A stretch of 64,000 bases of DNA from an uncultured Lachnospiraceae bacterium (GCA_902779575.1 CACZBW010000008.1:1-64000), one strand, 5' to 3'; shown: positions 1-8,998, numbered from the stretch's first letter. The notes: generated from the letters alone by a model not told the origin. Numbers and translations: made by a program.

Positions 1-97
1 AACAGGGCAGATCCATTCATAAACTATATTCAATTGTCAAGGTACAAACTTTTATGATCGCTAAGCCGGGAACATCCTGACTTTTGGCGACCTAATC

Positions 98-106
98 ATT
101 ATATCA
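98..106 (-). promoter_or_regulatory. Possible divergent extended -10 promoter
   Basis: Read on the minus strand this is TGATATAAT, an exact extended -10 element. A TTGACA lies only 13 bp upstream, too close for a standard -35, so recognition would rest on the extended -10. It would drive a gene to the left of the window, the usual target position for a divergent LysR regulator. That gene is not visible. Confidence 0.4.
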
Positions 107-150
107 TGCTCATATTTGTCAAATGATGAAAATAACAGGCAGACTGATAG

Positions 151-187
151 CCTGAAGCTATGAATTCATGTGCTTTCAGGATATAAT
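151..187 (+). promoter_or_regulatory. LysR gene promoter with palindromic operator
   Basis: A nested dyad spans 151-180: outer arms CCTGAAGC and GCTTTCAGG around an inner TGAATTCA palindrome. TATAAT follows at 182-187, only about 20 bp before the start codon, giving a very short 5' leader. No good -35 is present. The dyad sits where a LysR protein would bind to control itself and a divergent gene. Binding is inferred, not shown. Confidence 0.45.
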
Positions 188-207
188 TAGGACGGGAGGA
201 ATATCTT

Positions 208-1092
208 ATGAATCTGAACTATCTGCTGTATTTTCAGACGCTGGCAAAATACGAACATTACGGAAAAGCGGCGGAGGACCTTCATATCACCCAGCCGTCC
301 CTGTCCAAGGCGATCCGGAATCTCGAGCAGGATCTGGGCGTGGAACTGTTCGAAAAAAGCGGAAGAGGCATCCGTCTTTCAAGCCAGGGCGTCCATTATC
401 TGGATTATGTGGATAAGGCTCTGCACGAACTGAGACTGGGAAATGAAATCCTTCGATATGAAAAAGCAAGCTTTGATGCTTTTGTGCCGATCGGTCTGGT
501 CCTGCCTGCGGCCTCTTCTGTTTTTTCCCGCTGGGTTAAGGATTTTCAGGCCGGTTTCCGGGGAAAGGTTTTCTTTTCCTGCAAAAACGGGACGACAAAA
601 CAGCTGGTCCTTGCCCTGAAAAACGGAAGCGTCGACCTGATTATCTGCTCGGAGGTGAAGGATCCCAGAATTGAAATGACGCCTTTATATTCCACGGATC
701 TTGTCCTTCTGGTTCCGCCCGGACATCGCTTCACGGGAAGAAAAAGCGTCCGCCTGAGGGAACTGGAGGGGGAGAGCTTCGTCGCCCACAGCCGGGGTTC
801 TGTCCTTCATGACATGCTGGCGGATATCTACCGCAGAAATAACCTGAATGTCAGCATTGTCAGCGAAGCGGATGAGAACGCCGCAATCATCGCGATGGTG
901 CACGCCGGGCTCGGATGCGGCGTCATGCCCCGCAGCGAAGAGGTCAGCCGGAGCGCTTTCGGAGCCATTCCCATCCGGGATTCCGGTTTTGATACCAGAA
1001 TCTGCATCGGCCGCATGAAGGACCGGGCCATCTCGGACGCGGCATGCGCCTTTTACAGGCATGTTGCCGGACAAAGCACCATTACCGGATAA
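208..1092 (+). CDS. LysR family transcriptional regulator
   Basis: A 294-residue protein of normal LysR length. The N-terminal 60 residues form the winged helix-turn-helix, with the family pattern FHITQPSLSKAIRNLEQDLGVELF (seen here as LHITQPSLSKAIRNLEQ followed by DLGVELFE). Residues about 90-290 are the periplasmic-binding-like effector domain. The ATG at 208 follows GGGAGGA with good spacing. The gene stands alone; a palindromic operator and a divergent promoter lie just upstream, so it probably autoregulates and controls a gene left of the window. Its effector cannot be told from sequence. Confidence 0.93.
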   Translation: MNLNYLLYFQTLAKYEHYGKAAEDLHITQPSLSKAIRNLEQDLGVELFEKSGRGIRLSSQGVHYLDYVDKALHELRLGNEILRYEKASFDAFVPIGLVLPAASSVFSRWVKDFQAGFRGKVFFSCKNGTTKQLVLALKNGSVDLIICSEVKDPRIEMTPLYSTDLVLLVPPGHRFTGRKSVRLRELEGESFVAHSRGSVLHDMLADIYRRNNLNVSIVSEADENAAIIAMVHAGLGCGVMPRSEEVSRSAFGAIPIRDSGFDTRICIGRMKDRAISDAACAFYRHVAGQSTITG

Positions 1093-1151
1093 GCTTTCCG
1101 ATGTCTCTGTGCGTCCGCTATAAAGGCACCGTTTTATGCCGAAGCGGCTGT

Positions 1152-1180
1152 TTGCTTCCACAGGCCGGTTTTGATATAAT
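1152..1180 (+). promoter_or_regulatory. Promoter upstream of the antiporter leader
   Basis: TTGCTT at 1152-1157 and TATAAT at 1175-1180 are separated by exactly 17 bp, and the -10 is extended (TGATATAAT). Transcription would start near 1187. That is about 240 bases before the antiporter start and before the terminator hairpin at 1244-1282, so the transcript either terminates early or reads through into the antiporter. Confidence 0.6.
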
Positions 1181-1243
1181 ATGGCAGTTAAGGCTGTCTC
1201 CTGCAGGATGGAATTCTGCCAGTGTGAGCCTGAACTTTTTTCG

Positions 1244-1282
1244 GACCTTCTCAGCATCTTTATGAGAAGGTCAGAAGTTTTT
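1244..1282 (+). terminator. Rho-independent terminator or leader attenuator
   Basis: Perfect 10-bp stem GACCTTCTCA / TGAGAAGGTC with a 9-base loop, followed by GTTTTTC on the plus strand and preceded by a matching A-rich/T-rich side. It ends either the LysR transcript or a short transcript from the promoter at 1152. The rest of the 1093-1428 gap shows weaker nested pairing (AGGC..GCCT, GCAG..CTGC at about 1192-1231) and a second TATAAT at 1361-1366 without a clear -35. Confidence 0.6.
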
Positions 1283-1428
1283 CACGCGGCAGCCGGCAGA
1301 ATTGTTGATCCAATTTTTGCAGGCCATACTTCCGGCGCCGCAGTCCTTATAAATTAAAAATATAATGAAAACAGTCTTTCATGACTGTCTGTGCCGCCTG
1401 CGAAAGGCGGCGGAATGGAGCGATTATC

Positions 1429-2763
1429 ATGAATACGGAAAAAACGGACAGAATCCCTTCAGAGGGCAGCGCAAAAAAAGCCAACGGCCTCGCGCTGCTG
1501 CCGATCGTCGTCTTCCTGTTCCTGTACCTGGGCAGCGGCGTTTATTATGAGTATGTGCATCCTGTAAAAGGACAGATGGGATTCTATATCATGTCCGTCG
1601 TGGTAGCATTCTCCATAGCCCTGACGGTTGCCTTCGCGCAGAACCGTGCCCTCAGTTTCGACCAGAAGATCCATGTCTGCGCCCAGGGCATCGGCGATGA
1701 CAATATCACCATTATGCTCTTTATCTTCCTGGCTGCCGGCGCATTCGGCGGAATCGCCCAGCAGGCGGGCGGGGCGTCCAGCACCGCGAATCTTCTGCTG
1801 AGCATTGTTCCCGGAAAATTCGCGATCCCCGGCCTGTTCGTAATCGCCAGCCTGATCTCCATGGCGATGGGCACCAGTGTGGGAACCATTACGATTCTTG
1901 TACCGATCGCGGCTCAGGCAGCGGCAAACGGCGGTCTCTCACTTCCTCTATGTGTCGGAACCGTTGTCGGCGGCGCCATGTTCGGAGACAACCTGTCCTT
2001 TATCTCCGATACCACCATTGCCGCCACCAAGACGCAGGGCGTTCTGATGAAGGACAAATTCCGGACCAATTTCCGCATCGCTTTTCCGGCCGCGCTGGTC
2101 ACCCTGATCATCCTGTTCATCCTGGCCCTGAGGGGCGGCAGCGCCGCAATGGGGTCGTATTCCTATGACCTGATCCAGGCAATTCCGTATTTCATCGTCC
2201 TGGTCCTTGCGCTTCTCGGGATCAATGTCTTCATTGTTCTGGGCATCGGCATCCTTCTGTTTGTCCTCGCCGGAGCCGCAACAGGCATGCTGGATTATGT
2301 CTCCGCGTTCACCTCCATGGGCAGCGGAACTTCCGGAATGTTTGAAACCATGATCGTAACCATCCTGGTGGCTTCGATCGGATCGCTCATCAAGGAAAAC
2401 GGCGGATTCGAAGCGATCCTTCAGTTTATCGAACACCATTTCTCCGGCAAACGCGGAGGCATGCTCGGGATCAGCCTTCTGACGGCGCTGATGGATATCG
2501 CCACTGCCAACAACACCGTAGCCATTGTCATGGCGGCGCCGATCGCAAAAGACATCAGCCTGGATTATCAGATTGAGCCGAAAAAGACCGCCTCCCTGCT
2601 GGATACCTGCTCCTGCATCATGCAGGGGGTAATCCCTTATGGCGCGCAGCTGCTGATTGCGTCCAGCCTGGCAGGAATCTCCAGCATGCAGATCATGCCC
2701 TTTCTTTTTTATCCGTATCTGCTGGCTTGCAGCGTGCTGATCTCCATCCTGCGGGCAGAATAA
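1429..2763 (+). CDS. NhaC-family Na+/H+ antiporter
   Basis: A 444-residue integral membrane protein with roughly 11-12 hydrophobic segments. It belongs to the NhaC-like ion transporter group, which exchanges Na+ (or a substrate) for protons. Recognisable family stretches are MGTSVGTITILVPIA (about residue 145) and SDTTIAATKTQG (about residue 195). I chose the ATG at 1429 because GGAG lies 8 bases upstream; an in-frame ATG at 1381 would add 16 residues that look unlike a membrane protein N-terminus. It is preceded by a promoter and a hairpin leader. Substrate specificity (Na+/H+, malate/lactate or amino acid) cannot be settled. Confidence 0.85.
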   Translation: MNTEKTDRIPSEGSAKKANGLALLPIVVFLFLYLGSGVYYEYVHPVKGQMGFYIMSVVVAFSIALTVAFAQNRALSFDQKIHVCAQGIGDDNITIMLFIFLAAGAFGGIAQQAGGASSTANLLLSIVPGKFAIPGLFVIASLISMAMGTSVGTITILVPIAAQAAANGGLSLPLCVGTVVGGAMFGDNLSFISDTTIAATKTQGVLMKDKFRTNFRIAFPAALVTLIILFILALRGGSAAMGSYSYDLIQAIPYFIVLVLALLGINVFIVLGIGILLFVLAGAATGMLDYVSAFTSMGSGTSGMFETMIVTILVASIGSLIKENGGFEAILQFIEHHFSGKRGGMLGISLLTALMDIATANNTVAIVMAAPIAKDISLDYQIEPKKTASLLDTCSCIMQGVIPYGAQLLIASSLAGISSMQIMPFLFYPYLLACSVLISILRAE

Positions 2764-2922
2764 TCCGCTGCCGGAATCCGGAATCATGCAGCCGGACTGG
2801 CTGCTGAAAATAAAGGGAACGGAAAATCTGCTGTAAGTTCATTTCCGCCCTGCTGGCTGCAGACAGGCGGAAAAAGGGTTTCGCTATTATTCATCACAAA
2901 AAACTACTGAGGAGGAAACCGT

Positions 2923-3954
2923 ATGAGTCAGACATTTACAATGAAAAACAGCCTGAAAGAACTGCTGGAACAGGCCGGCCCGGGCATGAACCTGTTTCTG
3001 CCCGAATCTCTACTTGCTTTTATCCCGGAAGAAAAGCAGACGATTCCCATGGAGGAATGGGCGGACACCTTCCGCATGCCGTGGGGAATGCCCTTCCCTG
3101 CAGCAGATTTCGTGCAGGACGCCAATATGATTGCCCGTTCGGAGCAATACTGGGATATGATCCCGCTCTGGGATAAGGAGCATTTTACCATAGACAGCAA
3201 TGATATTCATTTCTCCGGCATCATGGTCCCCAAATGTACCCTGGACGGCGTGCGCCCGGCAGTCCTGATCTGTCCCGGCGGCGGATATGAAAATCTGTCT
3301 TTTCACAATGAAGGATTGTGTACGGCCTGGCGCCTTGAAAAAACCGGTTACCGCACCTTTATCCTGAATTACCGCTACAGCCCGAACCGTTATCCGGCTC
3401 CCCAGCTGGACCTGGCGCTGGCCATCAAGTATCTGAGGGCAAACGCGGCAGAACTTCAGATCGATCCGGATAACCTGATGATTCTGGGCTATTCCGCGGG
3501 CGGTCATCTCTGCGCTTCCACGGCCGCCCTCAGAGAAGAACTGGAAGGTGCCCTTCAGAAAGAGATGGAGAAATTTCGTCCGGATCTTCTGGAAAGCTGC
3601 CGCGGAATTTCCATGCGGCCGGATAAAGTCTGCCTGTGCTATCCGGTTATCAGCTTTCTATCAGAGGATCACGAGCCCAGTTTTCAGGCTCTTACCGGCG
3701 GCGATGAAAGTCTTAGGGAGCATCTCTCCATTGAAAAACAGGTCGATCCGGATTATCCGAAGACCTTTATCTGGACCTGCGCGGATGACTCCCTGGTTCC
3801 GCCCAGCAACGCCTCCCGCATGGCAGAGGCGCTGGAAGCTCAGAAAGTTCCTCACAAATTCTGCCTGTATCCGCAGGGGGAACACGGCTGCTTCCTGGCG
3901 GTCGGAACCTCGGCAGAAGGATGGGTGGATGAGATGCTGGACTTCTTTGCCTGA
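2923..3954 (+). CDS. Alpha/beta hydrolase, acetyl-esterase/BD-FAE-like
   Basis: A 343-residue cytoplasmic alpha/beta hydrolase. Residues 110-343 hold the hydrolase fold: the oxyanion segment CPGGGYENLSFHNEG near 118-131, nucleophile elbow GYSAGG with Ser191, acidic residue Asp288 or Asp289 in ADDSLVPP, and His321 in GEHGCF. This matches the family that deacetylates sugars or small esters. The N-terminal 100 residues are less typical. The start has an ideal GAGGAGG site. There is no signal peptide, so the substrate is probably an imported ester. It is followed by its own terminator. Confidence 0.85.
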   Translation: MSQTFTMKNSLKELLEQAGPGMNLFLPESLLAFIPEEKQTIPMEEWADTFRMPWGMPFPAADFVQDANMIARSEQYWDMIPLWDKEHFTIDSNDIHFSGIMVPKCTLDGVRPAVLICPGGGYENLSFHNEGLCTAWRLEKTGYRTFILNYRYSPNRYPAPQLDLALAIKYLRANAAELQIDPDNLMILGYSAGGHLCASTAALREELEGALQKEMEKFRPDLLESCRGISMRPDKVCLCYPVISFLSEDHEPSFQALTGGDESLREHLSIEKQVDPDYPKTFIWTCADDSLVPPSNASRMAEALEAQKVPHKFCLYPQGEHGCFLAVGTSAEGWVDEMLDFFA

Positions 3955-4013
3955 GATAATACAGGTACAGTAATTCTGCCTGCACAGCTATATATAATAA
4001 TCCGGATTTCCAG

Positions 4014-4051
4014 CCGGGCTGCTGACATCTGCGTCAGCGGTCCGGTTTTTT
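4014..4051 (+). terminator. Rho-independent terminator after the hydrolase
   Basis: CCGG-GCT-GCTGAC / GTCAGC-GGT-CCGG hairpin followed by TTTTTT, about 60 bases after the hydrolase stop. The remaining bases up to 4212 show no further element I can name. Confidence 0.8.
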
Positions 4052-4212
4052 ATACATGAAATCAGCGCAAAGCCAATTCCGGCCGGAAATCTGCAAATAA
4101 TATGTTCACCAAAAAGACACAGAAATTTGAAAATTGCGTCACAATCCGGGTCTAGTTTTTTTGTTTGAAAAGAGAAAGCCCCTGGGGCTGAAAAGAAAGG
4201 AAGTTGGAGATC

Positions 4213-5469
4213 ATGGAAAAGACAGAAGGTATGACGACCAGAAAGATCGCCCGATTCACATGTGGAATGCTGACGGCAGGTATGCTGACGGCAGCGGTTT
4301 TGATGCCGGTACAGGTCCATGCTGCAGAGAAAGAAACAAAGCTGCAGACGGAAACAGCTGAAGAAGCCGGCAAAGTCACCTTCAGTACGGATTACCCCGG
4401 AGTTACGGTAAAACCCGGCGGTACTTCAACCTTTACCCTGTATATCACCAATACCGGTTCCGAAGAAGACACCGTATCGCTCAGCGCGGAAGATCTGCCG
4501 GAAGGATGGGAAGGGCGTTTTAAAGGAAGTTCCAACGAAATTTCCATGGTGCATATCGGCGCTTACCAGACGAAAGAGGATTCTCCTTCCTTAAGCTATT
4601 CGCTGACTGTGCCGGAAGATACAAAGGAAGATACCTATGCGATCACACTGAACGCAAAGGGCGGGGATCTGGATGAAGATCTTGCTCTTACCGTAAAAGT
4701 GGACGCGGAGGAAAAAAAGTTCGGCGCCGGAGAATTCACGACAGATTATGCGCAGCAGGAAGGCACCGCAGGAACAAAATTCAGCTACTCGACAAAGCTC
4801 ACCAACAACGGCAGTGAGAATATGACCTACTCTCTTTCCGCCGAGGGACTTCCCGAAGGATGGAATGTAACATTTACCCCTTCCGACGCATCGATGGCAA
4901 CTTCATCCGTGCCGGTAGACGCAGGCGCCAGCTCCACCATCAAAGCGGCAGTATCCCCGGCGCAGAATGTTACCGCGGGAGACTATCCGATCACCCTGAT
5001 CGCAGCCAGTGCGGAAGAGACCCTTGAGCTCCCGGTCACCATCCGGGTTTCCGGCAGCTACGGCCTGACCGCGACGACGCCGACAGGCAACCTTTCCGCC
5101 AAAGCATTTGCGGGAGAGACGCAGGATGTAACCATCTCTGTACAGAATACAGGAAACATCGATCTGAACTCGGTCAGACTGGCTGCGCAGGCTTCCACCG
5201 ACTGGGAAGTTACCTTCGATCAGGATACGATCCCTGATATCCCGGCAGGAGAAAGCAGAGAACTGACGGCACATATCACGCCGGCAAAAGATGCCATTCT
5301 TGGTGATTATGTAACCGTCATCACAGCATCCAACGACGCGGTTTCATCAGACTGCGCACTCAGGATTTCCGTGCAGAACCATACCAGCTGGGGCATCGTG
5401 GCTGTCGGCATCATAGCGGTCCTGGTTCTCGGACTGATCCTGATCATTCGCAGGTTTGGCAGGAGATAA
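4213..5469 (+). CDS. Surface protein with NEW3 repeats
   Basis: A 418-residue exported, membrane-anchored protein. Residues 1 to about 37 form a signal peptide ending in VQVHA. Three Ig-like NEW3 repeats follow, each with a NTGS/NNGS or NTGN turn and a LPEGW or DWEV segment. The C-terminus is one membrane helix followed by RRFGRR. NEW3 domains accompany glycosidases and ABC operons and are thought to be extracellular sugar or surface binding modules. ATG 4213 is preferred over TTG 4204 because the AAAGGAAG site is 10 bases away. It overlaps nothing and sits 3 bases before an ABC ATPase gene, which is a recurring arrangement suggesting one export or signalling complex. Confidence 0.85.
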   Translation: MEKTEGMTTRKIARFTCGMLTAGMLTAAVLMPVQVHAAEKETKLQTETAEEAGKVTFSTDYPGVTVKPGGTSTFTLYITNTGSEEDTVSLSAEDLPEGWEGRFKGSSNEISMVHIGAYQTKEDSPSLSYSLTVPEDTKEDTYAITLNAKGGDLDEDLALTVKVDAEEKKFGAGEFTTDYAQQEGTAGTKFSYSTKLTNNGSENMTYSLSAEGLPEGWNVTFTPSDASMATSSVPVDAGASSTIKAAVSPAQNVTAGDYPITLIAASAEETLELPVTIRVSGSYGLTATTPTGNLSAKAFAGETQDVTISVQNTGNIDLNSVRLAAQASTDWEVTFDQDTIPDIPAGESRELTAHITPAKDAILGDYVTVITASNDAVSSDCALRISVQNHTSWGIVAVGIIAVLVLGLILIIRRFGRR

Positions 5470-5472
5470 ATT

Positions 5473-6480
5473 ATGACGGATACAATGATTATCCGTACCG
5501 AAGATCTGACGAAAGTCTACGGCACAAAGACTGCCGTGAATCACCTCAGCCTGGAGATCAGGCGTGGTGAGATATTCGGGCTGCTCGGACCAAACGGCGC
5601 GGGAAAAACAACAACGATACTGATGTTTCTGGGCCTGACCGAACCCACGCAGGGCAGGGCCCTGATCGACGGATATGACTGTACCAGACAGTCCATGCAG
5701 GTGAAGCGGATCACCGGATACCTCCCGGACAATGTCGGCTTTTACAGCGATATGACCGGAAGAGAAAACCTGCGCTTCACAGCCCGCCTGAACGGAATTC
5801 CGGAAAAAGAAATCGATCCCCTGATCGACAGCCTGCTTGAGAAAGTCGGAATGACTTACGCTGCAGACCAGAAAACGGGAACTTATTCAAAAGGCATGCG
5901 GCAGAGGCTCGGCATCGCGGACGTCCTGATCAAGGATCCGGAAGTGATCATCATGGATGAGCCTACTCTGGGGCTTGACCCGGAAGGCATGCGGGATTTC
6001 CTGAACCTGATCAAAAAGCTGAGCACGGAAGACGGAAAAACAATCCTGGTGTCCAGCCACCAGCTCTATCAGATCCAGCAGATCTGCGACCGCGTCGGCA
6101 TCTTTGTAGACGGAAGCCTGATCGCCTGCGGCGGAATCAGCGAGCTTGGAAGCCAGATCGCGGCCAGAGGCCACTATACGCTGGAAATTGAAGCGGAGCC
6201 CTGTGACGACAGATTCCTGGGATATCTGGGAAAACTGGAAGGGATCAACGGAATCACAAAAGAAGGAAATACCTTCGTGATCAGTTCTTCAGAGGACCTG
6301 CGGAGCGACATTACCAGATTCCTCGGGACACATGACTATAAGCTCATGCACATGCACCAGAAAGGCGGGGATCTGGATGAGATCTACCGTGTCTACTTCG
6401 AGGAAGCGGAGAAAGAAGGAGATGAGGGCGATGCAAAAGACGGCAGCAGGAAGTACCGTTTCGGCCGCAGAGGAAGATAA
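5473..6480 (+). CDS. ABC transporter ATP-binding protein
   Basis: A 335-residue ABC ATPase of the drug/CcmA type. Walker A GPNGAGKTT, signature YSKGMRQR, Walker B VIIMDEPTLGLDP and the H-loop SSH are all intact. The C-terminal 90 residues form the usual accessory region of these exporters, then a basic tail. AGGAGA lies just before the ATG. It should power the permease encoded downstream; the preceding NEW3 protein is the likely partner outside the membrane. Exported substrate unknown. Confidence 0.93.
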   Translation: MTDTMIIRTEDLTKVYGTKTAVNHLSLEIRRGEIFGLLGPNGAGKTTTILMFLGLTEPTQGRALIDGYDCTRQSMQVKRITGYLPDNVGFYSDMTGRENLRFTARLNGIPEKEIDPLIDSLLEKVGMTYAADQKTGTYSKGMRQRLGIADVLIKDPEVIIMDEPTLGLDPEGMRDFLNLIKKLSTEDGKTILVSSHQLYQIQQICDRVGIFVDGSLIACGGISELGSQIAARGHYTLEIEAEPCDDRFLGYLGKLEGINGITKEGNTFVISSSEDLRSDITRFLGTHDYKLMHMHQKGGDLDEIYRVYFEEAEKEGDEGDAKDGSRKYRFGRRGR

Positions 6481-7465
6481 ACGCAGAAATATCCGTTATC
6501 ACAGCCTCACGGCGCTCTACAGGAAAGAAATGGCTGACCATGTGACCAGCAAACGATTTATTATCATCCTGCTTCTTGTGATCGCGATGACAATCGCAAG
6601 TGTATACGGGGCGGTTACAGGCATCACAAGCGCAGTCAAAAATGCGGCAATCGATCCGAAAGCTTCATTTGACGCAAGCTACATGTTCTTGAAGCTGTAT
6701 ACCACGGGCGGAGGTTCCATCCCGTCCTATATGTCCCTGATCGCCCTGATCGGCCCCTTTATCGGACTGATCCTGGGATTCGACTCCATCAACGCGGAAA
6801 AGAACAGCGGAACCCTGAACCGGCTGGTCTCCCAGCCTATTTACCGGGATTCCATCATCATCGGCAAGTTCCTGGCATCTATGACGCTGATCGCCGTCAT
6901 GGTGCTGAGTACAGGTATCGCGGTCGGATGTGCGGGCTTCCTGACCTCCGGCATAAAACCGACAGGGGAAGAAATCGTCCGTGTCCTGATTTTCCTGATC
7001 TATACGGTCATCTATATCTGCTTCTGGCTGGCGATGGCCCTGCTCTTCTCCGTTTTTACAAGGCACGCGGCAACCTCCGCCCTGGCCTCGATCGCTCTGT
7101 GGCTTTTCTTCGCCATCTTCATGAGTCTTCTGGCAGGTATCCTGGCAAATGCCGCCTACCCGGTCAATACGGAATATGAGCAGGCGTTCAACTCATTGAA
7201 CAACTACAACCTGAATCTGAACCTGAACCGGATCTCCCCGTATTATCTGTACTCGGAGGCCGCCTCGGTTCTGATGAACCCTGCGACCAGGGCCATCAAC
7301 GCGGTTTCCTATACGCAGCTGGTCGGCGCGCTGAGCAGCTACCTGTCCCTGGGACAGAGCCTTCTGCTCGTCTGGCCGCATCTTGTCGGACTGCTGGCTC
7401 TCACATTCGCGGCATTTACGATTTCCTACGTGGGCTTCATGAGGCAGGAAATCCGCGGCAACTGA
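6431..7465 (+). CDS. ABC transporter permease (ABC-2 type)
   Basis: A 344-residue membrane protein with about six hydrophobic helices and a large extracytoplasmic loop after the first. The conserved FDSINAEKNSGTLNRLVSQP segment is the coupling region of ABC-2 permeases for the ATPase next door. I chose ATG 6431 because AAGGAG ends 9 bases earlier; it overlaps the ATPase gene by 50 bases, so translation is coupled. An ATG at 6422 abuts the ribosome binding site and is unlikely. Confidence 0.9.
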   Translation: MQKTAAGSTVSAAEEDKRRNIRYHSLTALYRKEMADHVTSKRFIIILLLVIAMTIASVYGAVTGITSAVKNAAIDPKASFDASYMFLKLYTTGGGSIPSYMSLIALIGPFIGLILGFDSINAEKNSGTLNRLVSQPIYRDSIIIGKFLASMTLIAVMVLSTGIAVGCAGFLTSGIKPTGEEIVRVLIFLIYTVIYICFWLAMALLFSVFTRHAATSALASIALWLFFAIFMSLLAGILANAAYPVNTEYEQAFNSLNNYNLNLNLNRISPYYLYSEAASVLMNPATRAINAVSYTQLVGALSSYLSLGQSLLLVWPHLVGLLALTFAAFTISYVGFMRQEIRGN

Positions 7466-7477
7466 TCCTAAAAACTG

Positions 7478-7512
7478 TACCGCCAGCCGGAAACAGTGGC
7501 TGGCGGTATTCT
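7478..7512 (+). terminator. Terminator of the NEW3-ABC operon
   Basis: An 11-bp perfect stem TACCGCCAGCC / GGCTGGCGGTA with a 9-base loop, followed by a weak TTCTT tail, directly after the permease stop. Confidence 0.65.
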
Positions 7513-7644
7513 TATGCTGCGGCACTATCGGCCTGCCTGAATTAAAAAGGTCTGTTCAATCGTCTGCTCTTTGTCTGACAGTGCAGTTTTTAAGGAAATT
7601 GCTTTCCAACTGTCAATAGACAGCTGAAGTTACCACAGATGATC

Positions 7645-8508
7645 TCAATTCCCGTTTTCTTTTGCCTGCATGAGTGTATGGATATACTCCATGACAGCAC
7701 TATGGTATCCGGGATCTGTATAATTGAGAACGCCGCATACTTCCGCGAGGCTTTTTCCGAACAGTTCCATCGCATTTCTGAGAGCTTCTTCCGATGAAGG
7801 AATATCCACAGTATCATATGCTGCTGAAAGCATCCCCTGCTCTTCTTCAGAAAGATACCTGTACAGCCATCTGTAATACTTTCCGATGTTTACAGGAAAA
7901 CCGCCTCTCGCTCCGGCAAGCCAGGACAGCATCCTGAGCAGTTCCGGATGGATTCTGTGCTCCATCAGCTGCCTGACCGTCTGCAGTTCCTTTCTGAACA
8001 GAGCTCTCTGTACATATGTGCTGCTGAAATAGAACTCATTTGCGCAATCAGTAACACATTCTTCTGATGGACGTTTAACACGGAATGCATCGTCAGTAGG
8101 GTCCGGAAGTTCCGGAGCGATACCGTCTTTATCAAGAATCACTTTAATCAGCGGATCTGATGCGAAATAAGCCTCTGCCTGGTCAAGCTTTATCAGCGTC
8201 AGATCGATCTTAGTTCCATCCCGGAACAGCATGAGATACGAGAACCATCCTTCAGGAAAATCCGGAGGAAACAGTGTCATCGCTTCCGGCTTCTGAAGAA
8301 AAACAAGATCCCCGAAAATCCCCAGCCATTCATCAGATACCATATAAGACTCCAGATCCGTCACCAGAAACGTGATGTCATAGTCCTGCCAGATATCAGG
8401 CTTTATATGAGGATTTACTCTGCTCCCTTCCAGGGTCATGACCCGGATCCTGTCATCTTCCGCCGCGATCCGTTCAAAAAGGCGGAACATCTCCTCTTCC
8501 GATCTCAT
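7645..8508 (-). CDS. ANT(6)-like aminoglycoside 6-adenylyltransferase
   Basis: A 287-residue protein matching the streptomycin 6-adenylyltransferase family in length and motifs. The nucleotidyltransferase core is near the N-terminus: GSRVN (about 29-33), then WQDYDITFLV with the acidic metal ligands, then FRDGTKIDLTLI. The C-terminal half is helical as in the family. These enzymes transfer AMP to streptomycin, but chromosomal homologues in Clostridia often have untested activity. The ATG has AGGAG 9 bases upstream. It is transcribed alone, convergent with the ABC operon. Confidence 0.8.
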   Translation of the reverse strand: MRSEEEMFRLFERIAAEDDRIRVMTLEGSRVNPHIKPDIWQDYDITFLVTDLESYMVSDEWLGIFGDLVFLQKPEAMTLFPPDFPEGWFSYLMLFRDGTKIDLTLIKLDQAEAYFASDPLIKVILDKDGIAPELPDPTDDAFRVKRPSEECVTDCANEFYFSSTYVQRALFRKELQTVRQLMEHRIHPELLRMLSWLAGARGGFPVNIGKYYRWLYRYLSEEEQGMLSAAYDTVDIPSSEEALRNAMELFGKSLAEVCGVLNYTDPGYHSAVMEYIHTLMQAKENGN

Positions 8509-8998
8509 ATCACTTTACTCCTGTTCATTAAGATGAATATCGCTTTCTTCTTAAATAATAACAGTAACATGGGCAAAGTGTATTTGTAAATATTTTCAGC
8601 TGCACGGATTGGCTCGACAATTCTCACTGCTTCATAATACTAAATATTCCTGTACGGCATTCAGAAAACAGATACACAATGCCGCATGGTGTGAAGGCAT
8701 TTCTGCAAAATGTGGTTTTTTCATTCCGGGTTCAGGGTATTGCTGCGCGATGATCACAGAACGGTTGAAGAGACACTGGACATTGTGGAAAAGGTGCGGA
8801 AGCTGAAAAAACAGTACTGGGTCACACGAATCCGCCGTTCTTTGTTATCCCGCTCTGCCGGTTTTTACTGCATTTTCTTCGTTTGCGTAAACCTTCCCGC
8901 AGCCGGCGCACTTAACGCCTCTGCGGGAATCGTTCATAAATCCTTTTACATCTTACGGCGGATATCCCAGAAACAGGCCGGGTTTCTGTCAAGCGCAA
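8509..8998. other. 490-base gap with gene debris
   Basis: No intact gene. Plus-strand bases about 8640-8870 give fragments in two frames that look coding (for example a frame with HRTVEETLDIVEKVRKLKK), broken by frame changes. They loosely recall the C-terminus of a class V aminotransferase/cysteine desulfurase, but I cannot confirm that. The minus-strand mini ORF at 8845-8937 is listed separately. The gap looks like decayed sequence between two intact accessory genes. Confidence 0.4.
8845..8937 (-). pseudogene. Possible 30-residue zinc-ribbon fragment
   Basis: A 30-codon minus-strand ORF starting MNDSRRGVKCAGCGKVY. It has one CxxC knuckle with the CAGCGK pattern typical of half a zinc ribbon and an AAAGGA 4 bases before the ATG. 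A full ribbon would need a second CxxC, which is absent, so it is either a fragment or chance. Confidence 0.25.
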
